Positions 10,903 through 19,291 are shown, counted from the first letter of the stretch. The stretch: 64,000 bases of DNA from Geoalkalibacter halelectricus (GCF_025263685.1 NZ_CP092109.1:3039001-3103000), one strand, 5' to 3'. The notes: a model not told the origin generated them from the letters alone. Program-made: numbers and translations.

Positions 10903-11421
10903 TTAACGCGTTGTAGGAGGAAAATAACCGACGCCCGCCTTGATGTCGGCCTCGGCGATCAAGACCATGCCGTCGCGTACCACCCGATCGAGGGGCGCGG
11001 GGTTGCAGCCGCCCTTGAGTTCGTTGATCTGCGTCGAGGCAAAGCGCTGATTGCAGGCGATGCACACCATGGAATCACCGTCCTGGCGATAGCCCAGGCG
11101 GTCGCGGAAGCAAACATCGCAGGCATCGAAGGCCGCCCGGATCACCCCGTCGCTGCTCTTGAGGACGAAGAAATTGATGGTGGCGTTGCCGTCGCGAAAG
11201 CTGAAGAAATGGGCCTTGCCGTCACTGACCTGGGCTGCCGGAATGCTCACCATTCCATTTTGCGCGGCCACCGCCGGATAGCCACCGGAGCCGCCGCCCA
11301 GCAGGCCCCAGCCTGCCACGGCCAAAAGCGCGGCCACCACGACCGCGGCAACGACCAGTAGAGGTTTTTTGTTGGATCCTTGCTGTTCAAACTGGGCTTT
11401 TTTTTCCTGACGATCCGTCAT
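10903..11421 (-). CDS. DUF2318 cysteine-rich membrane-anchored protein
   Basis: This 172-residue protein has a cytosolic N-terminus, one membrane helix (about residues 20-42) and an exported domain with the DUF2318 cysteine pattern: ACDVCF, then VCIACNQRF, then GGC. These cysteines are thought to bind a metal or Fe-S centre in the family. The ATG at 11421 is preceded by GGAG. It sits between an HMA/SurA-like protein and the ABC permease. DUF2318 proteins occur in periplasmic iron or copper handling loci, so an electron-transfer or metal-relay role is a reasonable inference. Confidence 0.85.
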   Translation of the reverse strand: MTDRQEKKAQFEQQGSNKKPLLVVAAVVVAALLAVAGWGLLGGGSGGYPAVAAQNGMVSIPAAQVSDGKAHFFSFRDGNATINFFVLKSSDGVIRAAFDACDVCFRDRLGYRQDGDSMVCIACNQRFASTQINELKGGCNPAPLDRVVRDGMVLIAEADIKAGVGYFPPTTR

Positions 11422-11513
11422 CGCAGAGAACTCCTTTCAGCGCTTGATTTATAGATAAGACGAAGAGTGAAACTCCAAATTTCCGCAGCCGGCAAGCGTA
11501 AGCGAGGTCGACC

Positions 11514-12341
11514 TCAGCAGCACCCACCGCGACCGGCGTTGTTGAGCATGGGATCAAAAATCCGCACCGGAATGCGCACTCCGATCTCCTGCACGCGGCG
11601 CTCGACGAGCATCTGCCGCAGGCGCGGATCCTGCTCGCCGTTGATGACGTTTTGCTCCAGGTGCCGGCTGATGGTGAGGTCGCTCCGCAGGCGCTCGACA
11701 AAGGCCTCCAGGCTACCGAAGCGTGCCGCGGCAAGTTGATCGAAATTCGGCATGGACTGGCGCATGGTTTCGATCTCCTCCCGGGCTTCCTCGGCGCTGA
11801 CCGCGACGGCGCTGGCCGCGGCATCGGCAAGCAGCAGCTCGCGCTGGACCAGATTGCGCCACGCCTGGCCGGCCACGGCCGGGGAGATGAATCCGTCCGG
11901 GGTTCCGCCGGTCATGCTGACCAGATACTGGCCGAATTCCTCGCGCGACACCAGGCGCTCACCAATCTGCCCCACGTACTTGACGGCCAGTTCGCGCTGT
12001 GCCTGCTGCTCGGCCTGAATTTGCTCAAGATCCATCACGCTCAGCAATTGCGCCGGATAGCCGGCCTCGCTCACGGCGAAGGCGATGCGTTCAGCGTCGA
12101 TCCGCTGCGGATCAAAGGCCACGCGGGCGCTGCCGGCCGCGAGATTCACTTCCACGCTCCCGACGCCGGGCAAACCGCGCGCGGCCTTCTGCACGCGTCC
12201 GGAACAGGCGCCGCAAGTCATGCCTTGCACACGAAGTTCGGCAAAGGTCGTGGCCTCGGAGGAACGCTGCCCGAACACGGCGTAGGCCGCCGCGACCGCA
12301 ACCAGCACCAAGACCAGGGAAACGAGCCAGCGAGATTTCAT
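11514..12341 (-). CDS. Membrane-anchored HMA-domain / SurA-N-like fusion protein
   Basis: The 275-residue product has an N-terminal membrane helix or signal anchor (about residues 4-22), then a heavy-metal-associated domain (about 32-98) with the metal motif GMTCGAC (Cys43 and Cys46), and then a helical segment of about 130 residues resembling the N-terminal chaperone domain of SurA/PpiC proteins (RLVSREEFGQYL, NLVQRELLLADAAAS, VSAEEAREEIETM). It ends in a vicinal cysteine pair (GGCC). No PpiC isomerase domain is present. The ATG at 12341 has an AAAGG site. It is the first gene of the metal-linked cluster. HMA domains usually carry Cu(I) or similar ions; joining one to a chaperone domain on the periplasmic side is unusual. 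Confidence 0.8.
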   Translation of the reverse strand: MKSRWLVSLVLVLVAVAAAYAVFGQRSSEATTFAELRVQGMTCGACSGRVQKAARGLPGVGSVEVNLAAGSARVAFDPQRIDAERIAFAVSEAGYPAQLLSVMDLEQIQAEQQAQRELAVKYVGQIGERLVSREEFGQYLVSMTGGTPDGFISPAVAGQAWRNLVQRELLLADAAASAVAVSAEEAREEIETMRQSMPNFDQLAAARFGSLEAFVERLRSDLTISRHLEQNVINGEQDPRLRQMLVERRVQEIGVRIPVRIFDPMLNNAGRGGCC

Positions 12342-12680
12342 GCGGATTCTACCTTTCAAGAATAAATAAGTTGGCCGTGACAGACGGTGAGCACTCAAGA
12401 TCGACAAGCACCGCGCGGAGCTTTCATGTCTGGTCGTGCTCCAGCGACCGCCGAGGATAATTCCTATCAGTTTTCGTGCCAACCAGACACTATTTGATAA
12501 ACAACTGAAATAACTAGAAACTTTCTTTGAGGTTGGCGAGAATGGAAAGCCCTAAGTGTAGAAAATTCACTACCTGTTGTGGAATATTCTTCAAATCGAG
12601 GGGAATTGGAGCTTGCCGAAAACGCCCTGCCCTCTTCACAATAGGCGCTTGCCGCGCAGCGACGCCACAGGAGTTCAGAC
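12342..12680. other. Intergenic region with divergent promoters, no gene seen
   Basis: These 339 bp lie between the divergent HMA-fusion gene and the SpoU methyltransferase gene. The sequence is more AT-rich than its surroundings. Short open frames exist on both strands but none has a convincing ribosome site, family motif or codon bias. It presumably holds the two promoters. Confidence 0.5.
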
Positions 12681-13217
12681 ATGCCCGGACCGAACCGCAA
12701 AAACATACGGCAGCGCTATGAAAAAGAGCGCCGCCGCAATCTTCTGGCCCAACCCGGCCCGCACGAGATGATCATCGTCCTCGACCGCCTCAAGGCCGGC
12801 TACAATATCCCCAAAATCTTTCGCAGCGCCGAGGCCTTCGGCGCCCGCGAAGTCCACCTGGTGGGCATCGATACCTTTGATCCGGCACCGGCCAAGGGCT
12901 CGTTCCGCAAGGTTCCGGCGCGCTTTCATGACGATTTTTCCGCCTGCCATACCGGCCTGGTCGCCCAGGGCTATGAGCTGTTTCTCCTCGACCCCGCCGG
13001 GGGCTCCCTGCTTCAGGAGGCGCCGCTTCCACCGCGCAGCGCCTTCGTTTTCGGGCATGAAGAATTCGGTCCGAGCTTCGAGCGCGCCGCCTACCCTGAT
13101 CTGCAGTGCCTGAGTATTCCTCAATTCGGCAGCGTGCAGAGCCTCAACGTCAGCATCGCGGCTTCCATCGTCATGTACGAATATGTACGGCGCAGACTCG
13201 GTTCAGGGGGCGGGTGA
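12681..13217 (+). CDS. SpoU/TrmH-family RNA 2'-O-methyltransferase
   Basis: This 178-residue protein belongs to the SPOUT fold family that methylates ribose 2'-hydroxyls in tRNA or rRNA. It shows motif 1 (NIPKIFRSAEAFGA), motif 2 (SAFVFGHEEFGPS) and the knotted motif 3 (SLNVSIAASIVMYEYVRR). It lacks the N-terminal RNA-binding extension of RlmB-type enzymes, so it is the compact type and the target nucleotide cannot be assigned. The ATG follows CAGGAG at 12669-12674. Its end overlaps the convergent MFS gene by 15 bp. Confidence 0.88.
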   Translation: MPGPNRKNIRQRYEKERRRNLLAQPGPHEMIIVLDRLKAGYNIPKIFRSAEAFGAREVHLVGIDTFDPAPAKGSFRKVPARFHDDFSACHTGLVAQGYELFLLDPAGGSLLQEAPLPPRSAFVFGHEEFGPSFERAAYPDLQCLSIPQFGSVQSLNVSIAASIVMYEYVRRRLGSGGG

Positions 13218-14384
13218 GGAAGAGGATGAGGCACCGCGCAGAGCATCGGGCAACAACAGCAGACCCCCGGCGCAGACGGCGGTCGCCGCCACGATCAGGG
13301 ACAGATCGAAGCTGCCGGTGCGCGCCGCCATGAAACCGGCCAGAAAAGGGCCGATGATCTGACCGATGCCGTAGATGCCGGTCATCAGCCCGATCACTCG
13401 GGCACGCCCGGCCGGCAGCAGGCTGCCGCCGGTCGCCAGGGCCATGCCGACAATGCCCATGAACGTTCCACCAAACAGCAGGGCGCCAAGGGTTACTCCG
13501 ACCGGGTTGGGAAAAAACACCGGCAGGGCGATTCCGATGGCCTGCAGAAAGTAGGCGGCGATCAACGACGGTAGGGCGCCGAAGCGGCGCGCCGCCTGCG
13601 ACCAGAGAAAGGCCGAAGGGATGGCGGCGCACCCGGCCACGATCCAGACCCCGGCCGCCCCCGCCGCCTCAAAGACCGTGCCCGCCGCGGCCACCAGGAA
13701 GGTGCCGGTGATGATGTAGCCGAAACCCTCCAGCCCGTAGGCGGCCACCAACCGATAAAACCGTCCCCCGCGCGGCAGCGGCGGCTTGGCGGCGGCTTTC
13801 TTCCGGCGCGGCTGAACGGGGCTGCCGTGTAAAAGCCCGCGCACCGGCCACAGTAGAAGCGCGCTGAGCAGCCCCAAGGCCACCCAGGCACCGGTGGCAT
13901 TGAACTGCTCCAACAACGGCACGGCCAGCAAGCCCGACAGCACGATGCCGAAGCCCACCCCGCCATAGAACAACCCAGCAAGCCCGTCGCGACCCTCTCG
14001 CGCAAGGGCGTTGAGCACCGCGCCCGAGGCGGCGACGAAGCAAAACGCGCTGGCCAGACCGGCCACCAGCCGCAACAGCCCCACCGCGGAGAGGCTCAGA
14101 AAAAGTCCGGTTGCCGCCGTACTCAGGACCGAGAGCGCCAAGCCCACAACCAGCAGGCGCCCCTCGCCGAGGACGCGACACAAGGCGCCCGCCGCAAAAG
14201 CACCGACCAGATAACCAAGGTAGTTGAGGGACGCCAGCAGCCCCGCGTCATCGGCATCAAACCCATACTGCTCCATCATGGGCGGCAACAGCGGCGTGTA
14301 GGCGAATCGACCGACGCCCATGGCGATGAGCAGCACCACGAACCCTCCGAGCAAGACGGCTCGGATCTTGACTTTCTCCTCCAC
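13203..14384 (-). CDS. MFS transporter, YbfB/YjiJ-like
   Basis: This 393-residue protein has about 12 hydrophobic helices and the N-terminal signature of the YbfB/YjiJ group of the major facilitator superfamily (LIAMGVGRFAYTPLLPPMM). A basic cytosolic loop (RRKKAAAKPP) separates the two six-helix halves. The substrate is unknown for this group. It ends convergently with the SpoU gene, overlapping by 15 bp, and appears to be a single-gene unit. The ATG at 14384 lies 8 bp after GGGAGGA. Confidence 0.85.
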   Translation of the reverse strand: MEEKVKIRAVLLGGFVVLLIAMGVGRFAYTPLLPPMMEQYGFDADDAGLLASLNYLGYLVGAFAAGALCRVLGEGRLLVVGLALSVLSTAATGLFLSLSAVGLLRLVAGLASAFCFVAASGAVLNALAREGRDGLAGLFYGGVGFGIVLSGLLAVPLLEQFNATGAWVALGLLSALLLWPVRGLLHGSPVQPRRKKAAAKPPLPRGGRFYRLVAAYGLEGFGYIITGTFLVAAAGTVFEAAGAAGVWIVAGCAAIPSAFLWSQAARRFGALPSLIAAYFLQAIGIALPVFFPNPVGVTLGALLFGGTFMGIVGMALATGGSLLPAGRARVIGLMTGIYGIGQIIGPFLAGFMAARTGSFDLSLIVAATAVCAGGLLLLPDALRGASSSSSPAP

Positions 14385-14407
14385 GGCATCCTCCCGAGAA
14401 AGCTTGA

Positions 14408-14600
14408 ACTCGTGTCCATCCGGAAACTCCGGATGGACACGAGTGAGTTTTCTTTTCAGAAACAGTCAATTTTTCGCAATGTCAAGGAAATCAAAGTCTT
14501 GCGCGGAGGCGTACGTCGGTACGCCGCACAAGCAAGGCTGCGGATTGACGCAGAGATTGCGGAAAAGGGGCGTTTCCGACTGAAAACGAAATATGCCAGA
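14408..14600. repeat. Perfect 17-bp palindrome plus adjacent structured repeat-like block
   Basis: Positions 14408-14424 and 14428-14444 are exact inverted copies separated by 3 nt, with a T-rich stretch to the right. The following 150 bp hold further structure, including GGCGTAC-gtcg-GTACGCC. The block has no convincing coding potential. It may be a terminator for a leftward-facing or rightward-facing transcript, or a member of a dispersed intergenic repeat family; a genome search would be needed to decide. Confidence 0.55.
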
Positions 14601-14731
14601 GCGCCGCCGACAAGGCAAATCTTTGTCAGCAGTCGGCAAGGCTCCAGGACGGACTTAATTCAAGACGGGGGAAAATGTGGATCGTGATCAGCGATGGTGA
14701 AGGTTGACAGGACTGTAGGGAGAATCTTGCT

Positions 14732-14971
14732 TCAGGCGTGTCCGCAATCGCTCAGCAGGCCAGTTTCGCACAGCCAACGGCGAATGCCCGGCAATTCGGC
14801 ACGAAAATTCCGCAACATCTCCTCAGCTTGCCCGGAGGAAAAAACCTCGTCGAGGTCAACATTATGGATCATCTCCTCCCTGACCATGGCGTCGAAGAGC
14901 TCGCCGGCTCCCTCCAGGGGCCGCCCGGAGGCCTCGGCAAGGATTTGTACAATGATGTCGCGACGTGTCAT
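14732..14971 (-). CDS. Small acidic hypothetical protein
   Basis: This 79-residue product is acidic and predicted helical (MTRRDIIVQILAEASGRPLE at the start). It has no signal peptide or membrane helix and contains two cysteines near the C-terminus. The ATG at 14971 has a GAGGAA about 13 nt upstream. No family is recognised. It stands alone between the palindromic block and the rhodanese gene, so little can be said of its role. The reading frame and codon use look genuine. Confidence 0.55.
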   Translation of the reverse strand: MTRRDIIVQILAEASGRPLEGAGELFDAMVREEMIHNVDLDEVFSSGQAEEMLRNFRAELPGIRRWLCETGLLSDCGHA

Positions 14972-15062
14972 GGATCGCTTTGAATTCCTCGAGGGTGCAA
15001 GATGAACATTTATTTAAATTTTACTAATTCCATTATGGCACAAAATTGACCATCCGCAACCC

Positions 15063-15096
15063 AAGGGGGAGGAAAGCCGCTGCTTGCCTCCCCCTT
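15063..15096. terminator. Hairpin downstream of the rhodanese gene
   Basis: AAGGGGGAGG at 15063-15072 pairs exactly with CCTCCCCCTT at 15087-15096 around a 14-nt loop. It lies 27 bp beyond the stop of the minus-strand rhodanese gene. There is no long T-run on that side, so its terminator function is tentative. Confidence 0.5.
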
Positions 15097-15122
15097 TTGC
15101 GCTATGGAACGATGACGTACCC

Positions 15123-15533
15123 TCACTCACGCGGCTCGGTCGGAAACCCCGACTTAAACCAGGCATCCCAACCGCCACGCAGGGCATAGACATCACGGAA
15201 ACCGAGGTTTTTCAGTTGCAGCGCCAGACTGGCGCTGGTGCCTTCGTTGGGTCAAGCGCAATACAGAACCAGGGTGTCGTTCTTATCGTAGCGATCGGCC
15301 CAGGAAATCTGCCTCGGATCCTCGCGCACCGCCCCGGGGATTTTCACCTCGGCCCGGCGCCACTCTCCAGGTGTGCGCGCATCAATGATGACCAGATCGC
15401 TCTCGCCGAGGCGCCCATGGAGTTGCTCCAGGCTCATGCGCGCCACCCCATCTGTGTCCGGGTAAACCGTGGTGCAGCCGGCCACGACCAGGGCGATCAA
15501 CACTGCCAAGAATGTAAATGCCTTGAGTCTCAT
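15123..15533 (-). CDS. Rhodanese-like lipoprotein with in-frame UGA (probable selenoprotein)
   Basis: Reading through the TGA at 15254-15252 gives a 136-residue lipoprotein. It has a lipobox (VAGC, Cys20), then a single rhodanese domain with DARTPGEWRRAEVKIPGA, the active-site loop YCA-U-PNEGTS (Cys92, UGA codon 94) and the family C-terminus LRGGWDAWFKSGFP. Read as a stop, the protein would lose the last third of the domain. A hairpin with a GU-containing loop follows the UGA at the right distance for a bacterial SECIS, and a selenium cluster lies 4 kb away. Cysteine at this site is common in relatives. The ATG at 15533 follows AGGAGG. A stop mutation is the alternative reading. Confidence 0.82.
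15219..15237 (-). promoter_or_regulatory. Candidate SECIS element
   Basis: Fourteen nucleotides after the UGA, CAGCGCC and GGCGCTG form a perfect 7-bp stem closing a 5-nt loop AGUCU, which contains the GU expected to contact SelB. Stem position and loop resemble the E. coli fdhF element (loop AGGUCU). This is judged from pairing by eye, not from a folding calculation. Confidence 0.7.
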
Positions 15534-15806
15534 ACCAATCACCTCCTGGCTGGCTCCGCGGGCACCGGCACAAATTCAGCCGGGATTCCGCAGCATCCAA
15601 AAGGATTCTGATCCTTGCTTTTGATCATTGTTTTATTTAAACAGATCAAGAGCGCTCTTCAAGGATTGCCTGCGGCACGCACCGGAATAAGCCATGCTTG
15701 AATCCGGCCGGCACGCCTCCTTCATTGATTTTCCCCCGTTCTTGGGCCATCATACCAGGCAAAACCAAGCCCCGGAAACCAGCGCCAAGCTCCAAAGGAG
15801 TCACGC

Positions 15807-16238
15807 ATGACGCTTCTCACCGCCGTTGTTGCCCTGATTTGGGGAATCGTCGCCGGCTATCTGATCATCCGCTTCGCCGACAGCCTGATCGCCCTCGGCG
15901 TCTGCGCGCACGGGCTTTACCGCAGCCGCTGGCAGCGCTTGAGCGACAAGGCGCACACGACACGCATCAACCCAGGCATCATTTTGCGCCTGATGGTGCG
16001 CATCAGCCTTTTCGCCTTGGCGTTTGCCTTTCTTCTGCGCCTTGGTCATTACTTCAGCGTGCAAAAATTGGGGTTCGAATACCAGGGGCTGGGTGTTCTT
16101 CTCTGGGGTGCCGCGGCCCTCGGCACGGCGGCGAGCCGCCTGTCCTCGGTGCGACAAAGAATTATCTACGTCCGGCGCATGAGCCATGAATATGACTATG
16201 CCGAAAAACGCCGCAGAACCCAGATGCTCAGGAGCTGA
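15807..16238 (+). CDS. Hypothetical membrane protein
   Basis: This 143-residue protein has three or four predicted membrane helices: residues about 3-22, a second near 56-77 (MVRISLFALAFAFLLRL) and a third around 94-112. The C-terminus is strongly basic (EKRRRTQMLRS) and probably cytosolic. The ATG follows AAAGGAG at 15794-15800. No family is recognised and no cysteine or histidine motif stands out. It precedes mgtE by 310 bp, too far to assume an operon. A function cannot be assigned. Confidence 0.7.
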   Translation: MTLLTAVVALIWGIVAGYLIIRFADSLIALGVCAHGLYRSRWQRLSDKAHTTRINPGIILRLMVRISLFALAFAFLLRLGHYFSVQKLGFEYQGLGVLLWGAAALGTAASRLSSVRQRIIYVRRMSHEYDYAEKRRRTQMLRS

Positions 16239-16548
16239 AAGAAACGGGCGAGATTTTTTCCCCTTACATCACCCAATTGGCCTTGACCTTCAGCAAATTC
16301 TCGGATAAATTTTGTTGGTTTGACCTGCCGTTCACTGCTAAATGCAGCAGGAACGGCATCCCTGCAACCCTTTACGGAGATAGGAAATGGACGAAGGCGG
16401 TAGTTACGGCTCCGAGCCGCGTCAGCAATTTTTTCAACCCTACTGCTCCCGCACTGGATTTTCCCCTCTGTTGAGCCTGCCTGTCTGATCGATCCAGGTT
16501 CACCTTCGGTGGTCTCTTGCGTGGGGCCAATTGACTGAGAGGTGAACC
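16239..16548 (+). promoter_or_regulatory. Long structured leader upstream of mgtE
   Basis: The 310 bp before mgtE contain no gene but several hairpins: GCCGTTC/GAACGGC closing an inner CTGC/GCAG stem near 16328-16358, and CGGCTC-C-GAGCCG near 16408-16420, followed by a T-run at 16430-16435 that could be an attenuator. MgtE genes are often under Mg2+-sensing leaders, but I do not recognise the M-box consensus here. Identity is therefore open. Confidence 0.4.
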
Positions 16549-17928
16549 ATGAACACTTCCCCCGATATCCTCAGCGAAATTACTGCTCTGTGCGCCTCCG
16601 GCGATGCGGAAGCGTTGCGCGCCTATTGTCTGCCCCTGCATGCCGCCGATCTGGCCGCCGCCCTGGCCGAAGCGCCGCCGGCGGATGCCGCGACGGTGCT
16701 TGGCTTTCTGGACCTGGATTCCAGCGCCGAAATTCTCGCCCACCTCAGCCCCGAGGATCAGCAAATCATCTCCGCGCAGCTGTCGCCCGAGGGTCTGGCC
16801 CGCATCATTTCGCGCATGGACGCCGACGATCGGGTTGACTTAATGCGCAATCTGCCCGAGGAGCGTAGCGAAAAAATCCTGCACCTGCTGGCCCAGGCCG
16901 AACGCGAGGACATCCGTAAGCTCGGCTCCTATCGCGAAGGTACGGCCGGCGCCCTGATGACCTCCGACTACGCCACCCTCACCCCTGAGCTGACCGCCCA
17001 GGCGGCGATCAACAAGCTGCGCCTGGAAGCTCCGGACAAGGAAACCATCTACTACGCCTACGTCATCGACGCCCAGCGGCGCCTGCTCGGGTTGGTGTCA
17101 CTCAAGGATCTGATTCTGGCCCGGCCCGACGCGCGCATCGAAAATTTCATGCACCGCGATCTGATCACCGCCAAGGTCGACGACGACCAGGAAGAGGTCG
17201 CGCGCACCATGGCCAAATACGACCTGCTGGCCATCCCCGTCACCAACGGCAACGACGCCCTGGCCGGCATCGTGACCTTCGACGATGCCCATGACGTCGC
17301 CGAGGAGGAAGCCACCGAGGACATGCACCGCATGGGGGCCCTCTCCCACACACCCCCGGGGCTCGGCAGCGTCAACATGCTTGAGGCGAGCACCTGGCTG
17401 ATCGTGCAGAAGCGCATTCCCTGGCTGCTGGTGCTGGTGTTCATGAATATTTTTTCCGGCGCCGGCATCGCCTACTTCGAGGACACTATCGAAGCCGTGG
17501 TGGCCCTGGTGTTTTTCCTGCCGCTGCTCATCGACAGCGGCGGCAATGCCGGCAGCCAGTCGGCAACCCTCATGATCCGCGCCCTGGCGACTGGGCGCGC
17601 CCACTTGAAGGACTGGTTCGCCCTGCTCGGCAAGGAAGTCGGCGTGGCCATCATTCTGGGGGTGGGCATGGCCGTCGCGGTTTCCGTCATCGGCGTGTTC
17701 CGTGCCGGTCCTGAAGTCGCGGCAGTGGTGGCCATGACCATGGTGTGCACCGTTTTGTTCGGTTCCCTGGTGGGGATGTCGCTGCCGTTCATCCTCAGCA
17801 AGTTCAAACTCGATCCGGCAACGGCCAGCGCCCCCCTGGTCACCTCCATCGCGGACATCGGCGGGGTGTTGATTTATTTTTCCATCGCAACCTGGTTCTT
17901 GCGCGACATCATCGTGGCGGCGGCCTGA
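16549..17928 (+). CDS. mgtE: Magnesium transporter MgtE
   Basis: MgtE is a Mg2+-gated channel of the inner membrane. The 459-residue protein has the standard order: N-terminal helical MgtE_N domain (about 1-135, including HLSPEDQQIISAQLSPEG), a CBS pair (about 136-265, FMHRDLITAKVDDDQEEVAR), a plug helix, and five membrane helices with the pore motif LIDSGGNAGSQSATLMIR near 325. Length is typical. The ATG is preceded by GAGAGGTGAACC. The long upstream leader may couple expression to intracellular Mg2+. Confidence 0.95.
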   Translation: MNTSPDILSEITALCASGDAEALRAYCLPLHAADLAAALAEAPPADAATVLGFLDLDSSAEILAHLSPEDQQIISAQLSPEGLARIISRMDADDRVDLMRNLPEERSEKILHLLAQAEREDIRKLGSYREGTAGALMTSDYATLTPELTAQAAINKLRLEAPDKETIYYAYVIDAQRRLLGLVSLKDLILARPDARIENFMHRDLITAKVDDDQEEVARTMAKYDLLAIPVTNGNDALAGIVTFDDAHDVAEEEATEDMHRMGALSHTPPGLGSVNMLEASTWLIVQKRIPWLLVLVFMNIFSGAGIAYFEDTIEAVVALVFFLPLLIDSGGNAGSQSATLMIRALATGRAHLKDWFALLGKEVGVAIILGVGMAVAVSVIGVFRAGPEVAAVVAMTMVCTVLFGSLVGMSLPFILSKFKLDPATASAPLVTSIADIGGVLIYFSIATWFLRDIIVAAA

Positions 17929-17968
17929 ACCGCGCCGGCCCCGGGCGCTGCGGGCCCGTTCCAACCTT

Positions 17969-19291
17969 TTATGGAATAGGCCGCAGCGCGCGGGTTTCCT
18001 CCAGGTAGATAAACGCATCGTACCGCAATGGCACCAGGGAGGGGACGTAGTTGGCGACCCGCTCGCGGCGCGGATCATAGACCACGCCGATGGCTCGGTG
18101 CCCCAGGGGCTCAAGCAAAGCTGGAAAATCCTCAGGATCATCGAAGATCAGCAGCAATTGCGCGACTTCGGTGCGGTGCAGCAGATCCTCGAAGCTGCCC
18201 TCGCGGGCCGGAGGCACTCTCATGACCTGCGGCTCGGCACCCCAACTCAGGCCTGCCATCACCTCTCCGCGATGGGTGCCGAAACCCACGGCCAGCACCT
18301 TCTCCTCGCCCAGTTGCCGGCGGGCGATCTGACCGATGTTGCGCTGGCCTTGCGCGGCCATGGCTGTCGCCCGGGCGTCGCCGATGTGGGTGTTATGCGC
18401 CCAGACAATGCCCTGGGCCCCGGCGCCGTAATGGGCCAGCAGGCGCTCCACGGTGAGATAGAAGTGATCGACGCGATGATTCCACGACTGGTCACCCCGC
18501 AGGGGCATGGCGCGGTAGTGGCGCTCGGCGTTTTTCACCACCAGGGCGTTTTGTTTGAGATTGAAATAGCCGGCCCGATCTTCCTGCGCCAGGTCGCTGC
18601 GCGCCTCGCGAAGCAGAGCCACCACACGGCGCGCCTCCCCCTCGCAAGACCTCCCGCCTTGAGCCACCGCACGCGCATAAAGGGAAAAGTCCTCCGCATA
18701 GGGTTGCAGGCAGGCGTAGGACGCCGCAACTTCTTCCGCCAGATCCGCTCCTTTGCGCTCCACCAGCGAGCGCACCTTGGCCAGGGAAGTCTCCGGGCCA
18801 TAGACGTCGATACCGTAAAAGCCCACCTGCTCAGCGGCGGGGCGCTCGGCGTTGTATTCCCGCAGCCACTTGATCAGCGCGGCCGTCTCCTCGTTGGCCC
18901 ACATCCAGATCGGCCAGCGGCTGAAACCCTCCATGATGCCGCGCGCACTCTCGCCCTCGGCACCCAACCCGCGCACATACAGATTCAAGCGATAGAGACT
19001 GGCCCAGTCACCCTCGACGGCAATGAAGCGATAGCCCTCCTCCTCGATCAGGCGGCGACTGATATCCGCCCGCCAGGTATAGAACTCCGATGTGCCGTGG
19101 GAAGCCTCGCCGAGCAGCACCAGGGAGCGATCCTTGGCGAGTCGCAGCAGGGGATCAAGATCCCGGGCGGACTCCAACGGCACAGCCTGGGCACGCAGGG
19201 ATTTCAGCGGCTCCGGTTTTTCGGCCTGGGCGGCGGGCAGGCCAAGGCACAAAGGCAGAATGAAAAGGATGAACGGCAGAAAATAGCGCAT
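17969..19291 (-). CDS. Erythromycin-esterase-family protein, exported
   Basis: This 440-residue protein starts with a signal peptide (FILFILPLCLGLPAAQA) followed by a complete erythromycin-esterase (EreA/YbfO-like) domain. Conserved features include LLGEASHGTSEFYTWR with the catalytic His-containing HGT motif, VEGDWASLYRLN, YGIDVYG and WAHNTHIGDA. Family members hydrolyse macrolide lactones in a few cases, but most environmental homologues have unknown natural substrates. It is convergent with mgtE, with 40 bp between stops, and divergent features upstream are absent. Resistance should not be inferred from this alone. Confidence 0.88.
   Translation of the reverse strand: MRYFLPFILFILPLCLGLPAAQAEKPEPLKSLRAQAVPLESARDLDPLLRLAKDRSLVLLGEASHGTSEFYTWRADISRRLIEEEGYRFIAVEGDWASLYRLNLYVRGLGAEGESARGIMEGFSRWPIWMWANEETAALIKWLREYNAERPAAEQVGFYGIDVYGPETSLAKVRSLVERKGADLAEEVAASYACLQPYAEDFSLYARAVAQGGRSCEGEARRVVALLREARSDLAQEDRAGYFNLKQNALVVKNAERHYRAMPLRGDQSWNHRVDHFYLTVERLLAHYGAGAQGIVWAHNTHIGDARATAMAAQGQRNIGQIARRQLGEEKVLAVGFGTHRGEVMAGLSWGAEPQVMRVPPAREGSFEDLLHRTEVAQLLLIFDDPEDFPALLEPLGHRAIGVVYDPRRERVANYVPSLVPLRYDAFIYLEETRALRPIP

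Noticed and set aside
12467-12706. 79-codon minus-strand open frame
   Set aside because: No ribosome site or family features and it overlaps the start of the SpoU gene.
15252-15542. Rhodanese gene ending at the TGA, or a pseudogene
   Set aside because: The frame after the TGA continues the domain, a SECIS-like hairpin follows, and selenium genes are nearby; read-through is the better explanation.
17969-19291. Macrolide resistance gene
   Set aside because: It belongs to the erythromycin-esterase superfamily, but it has an export signal, no mobile context, and most such homologues are not resistance enzymes.
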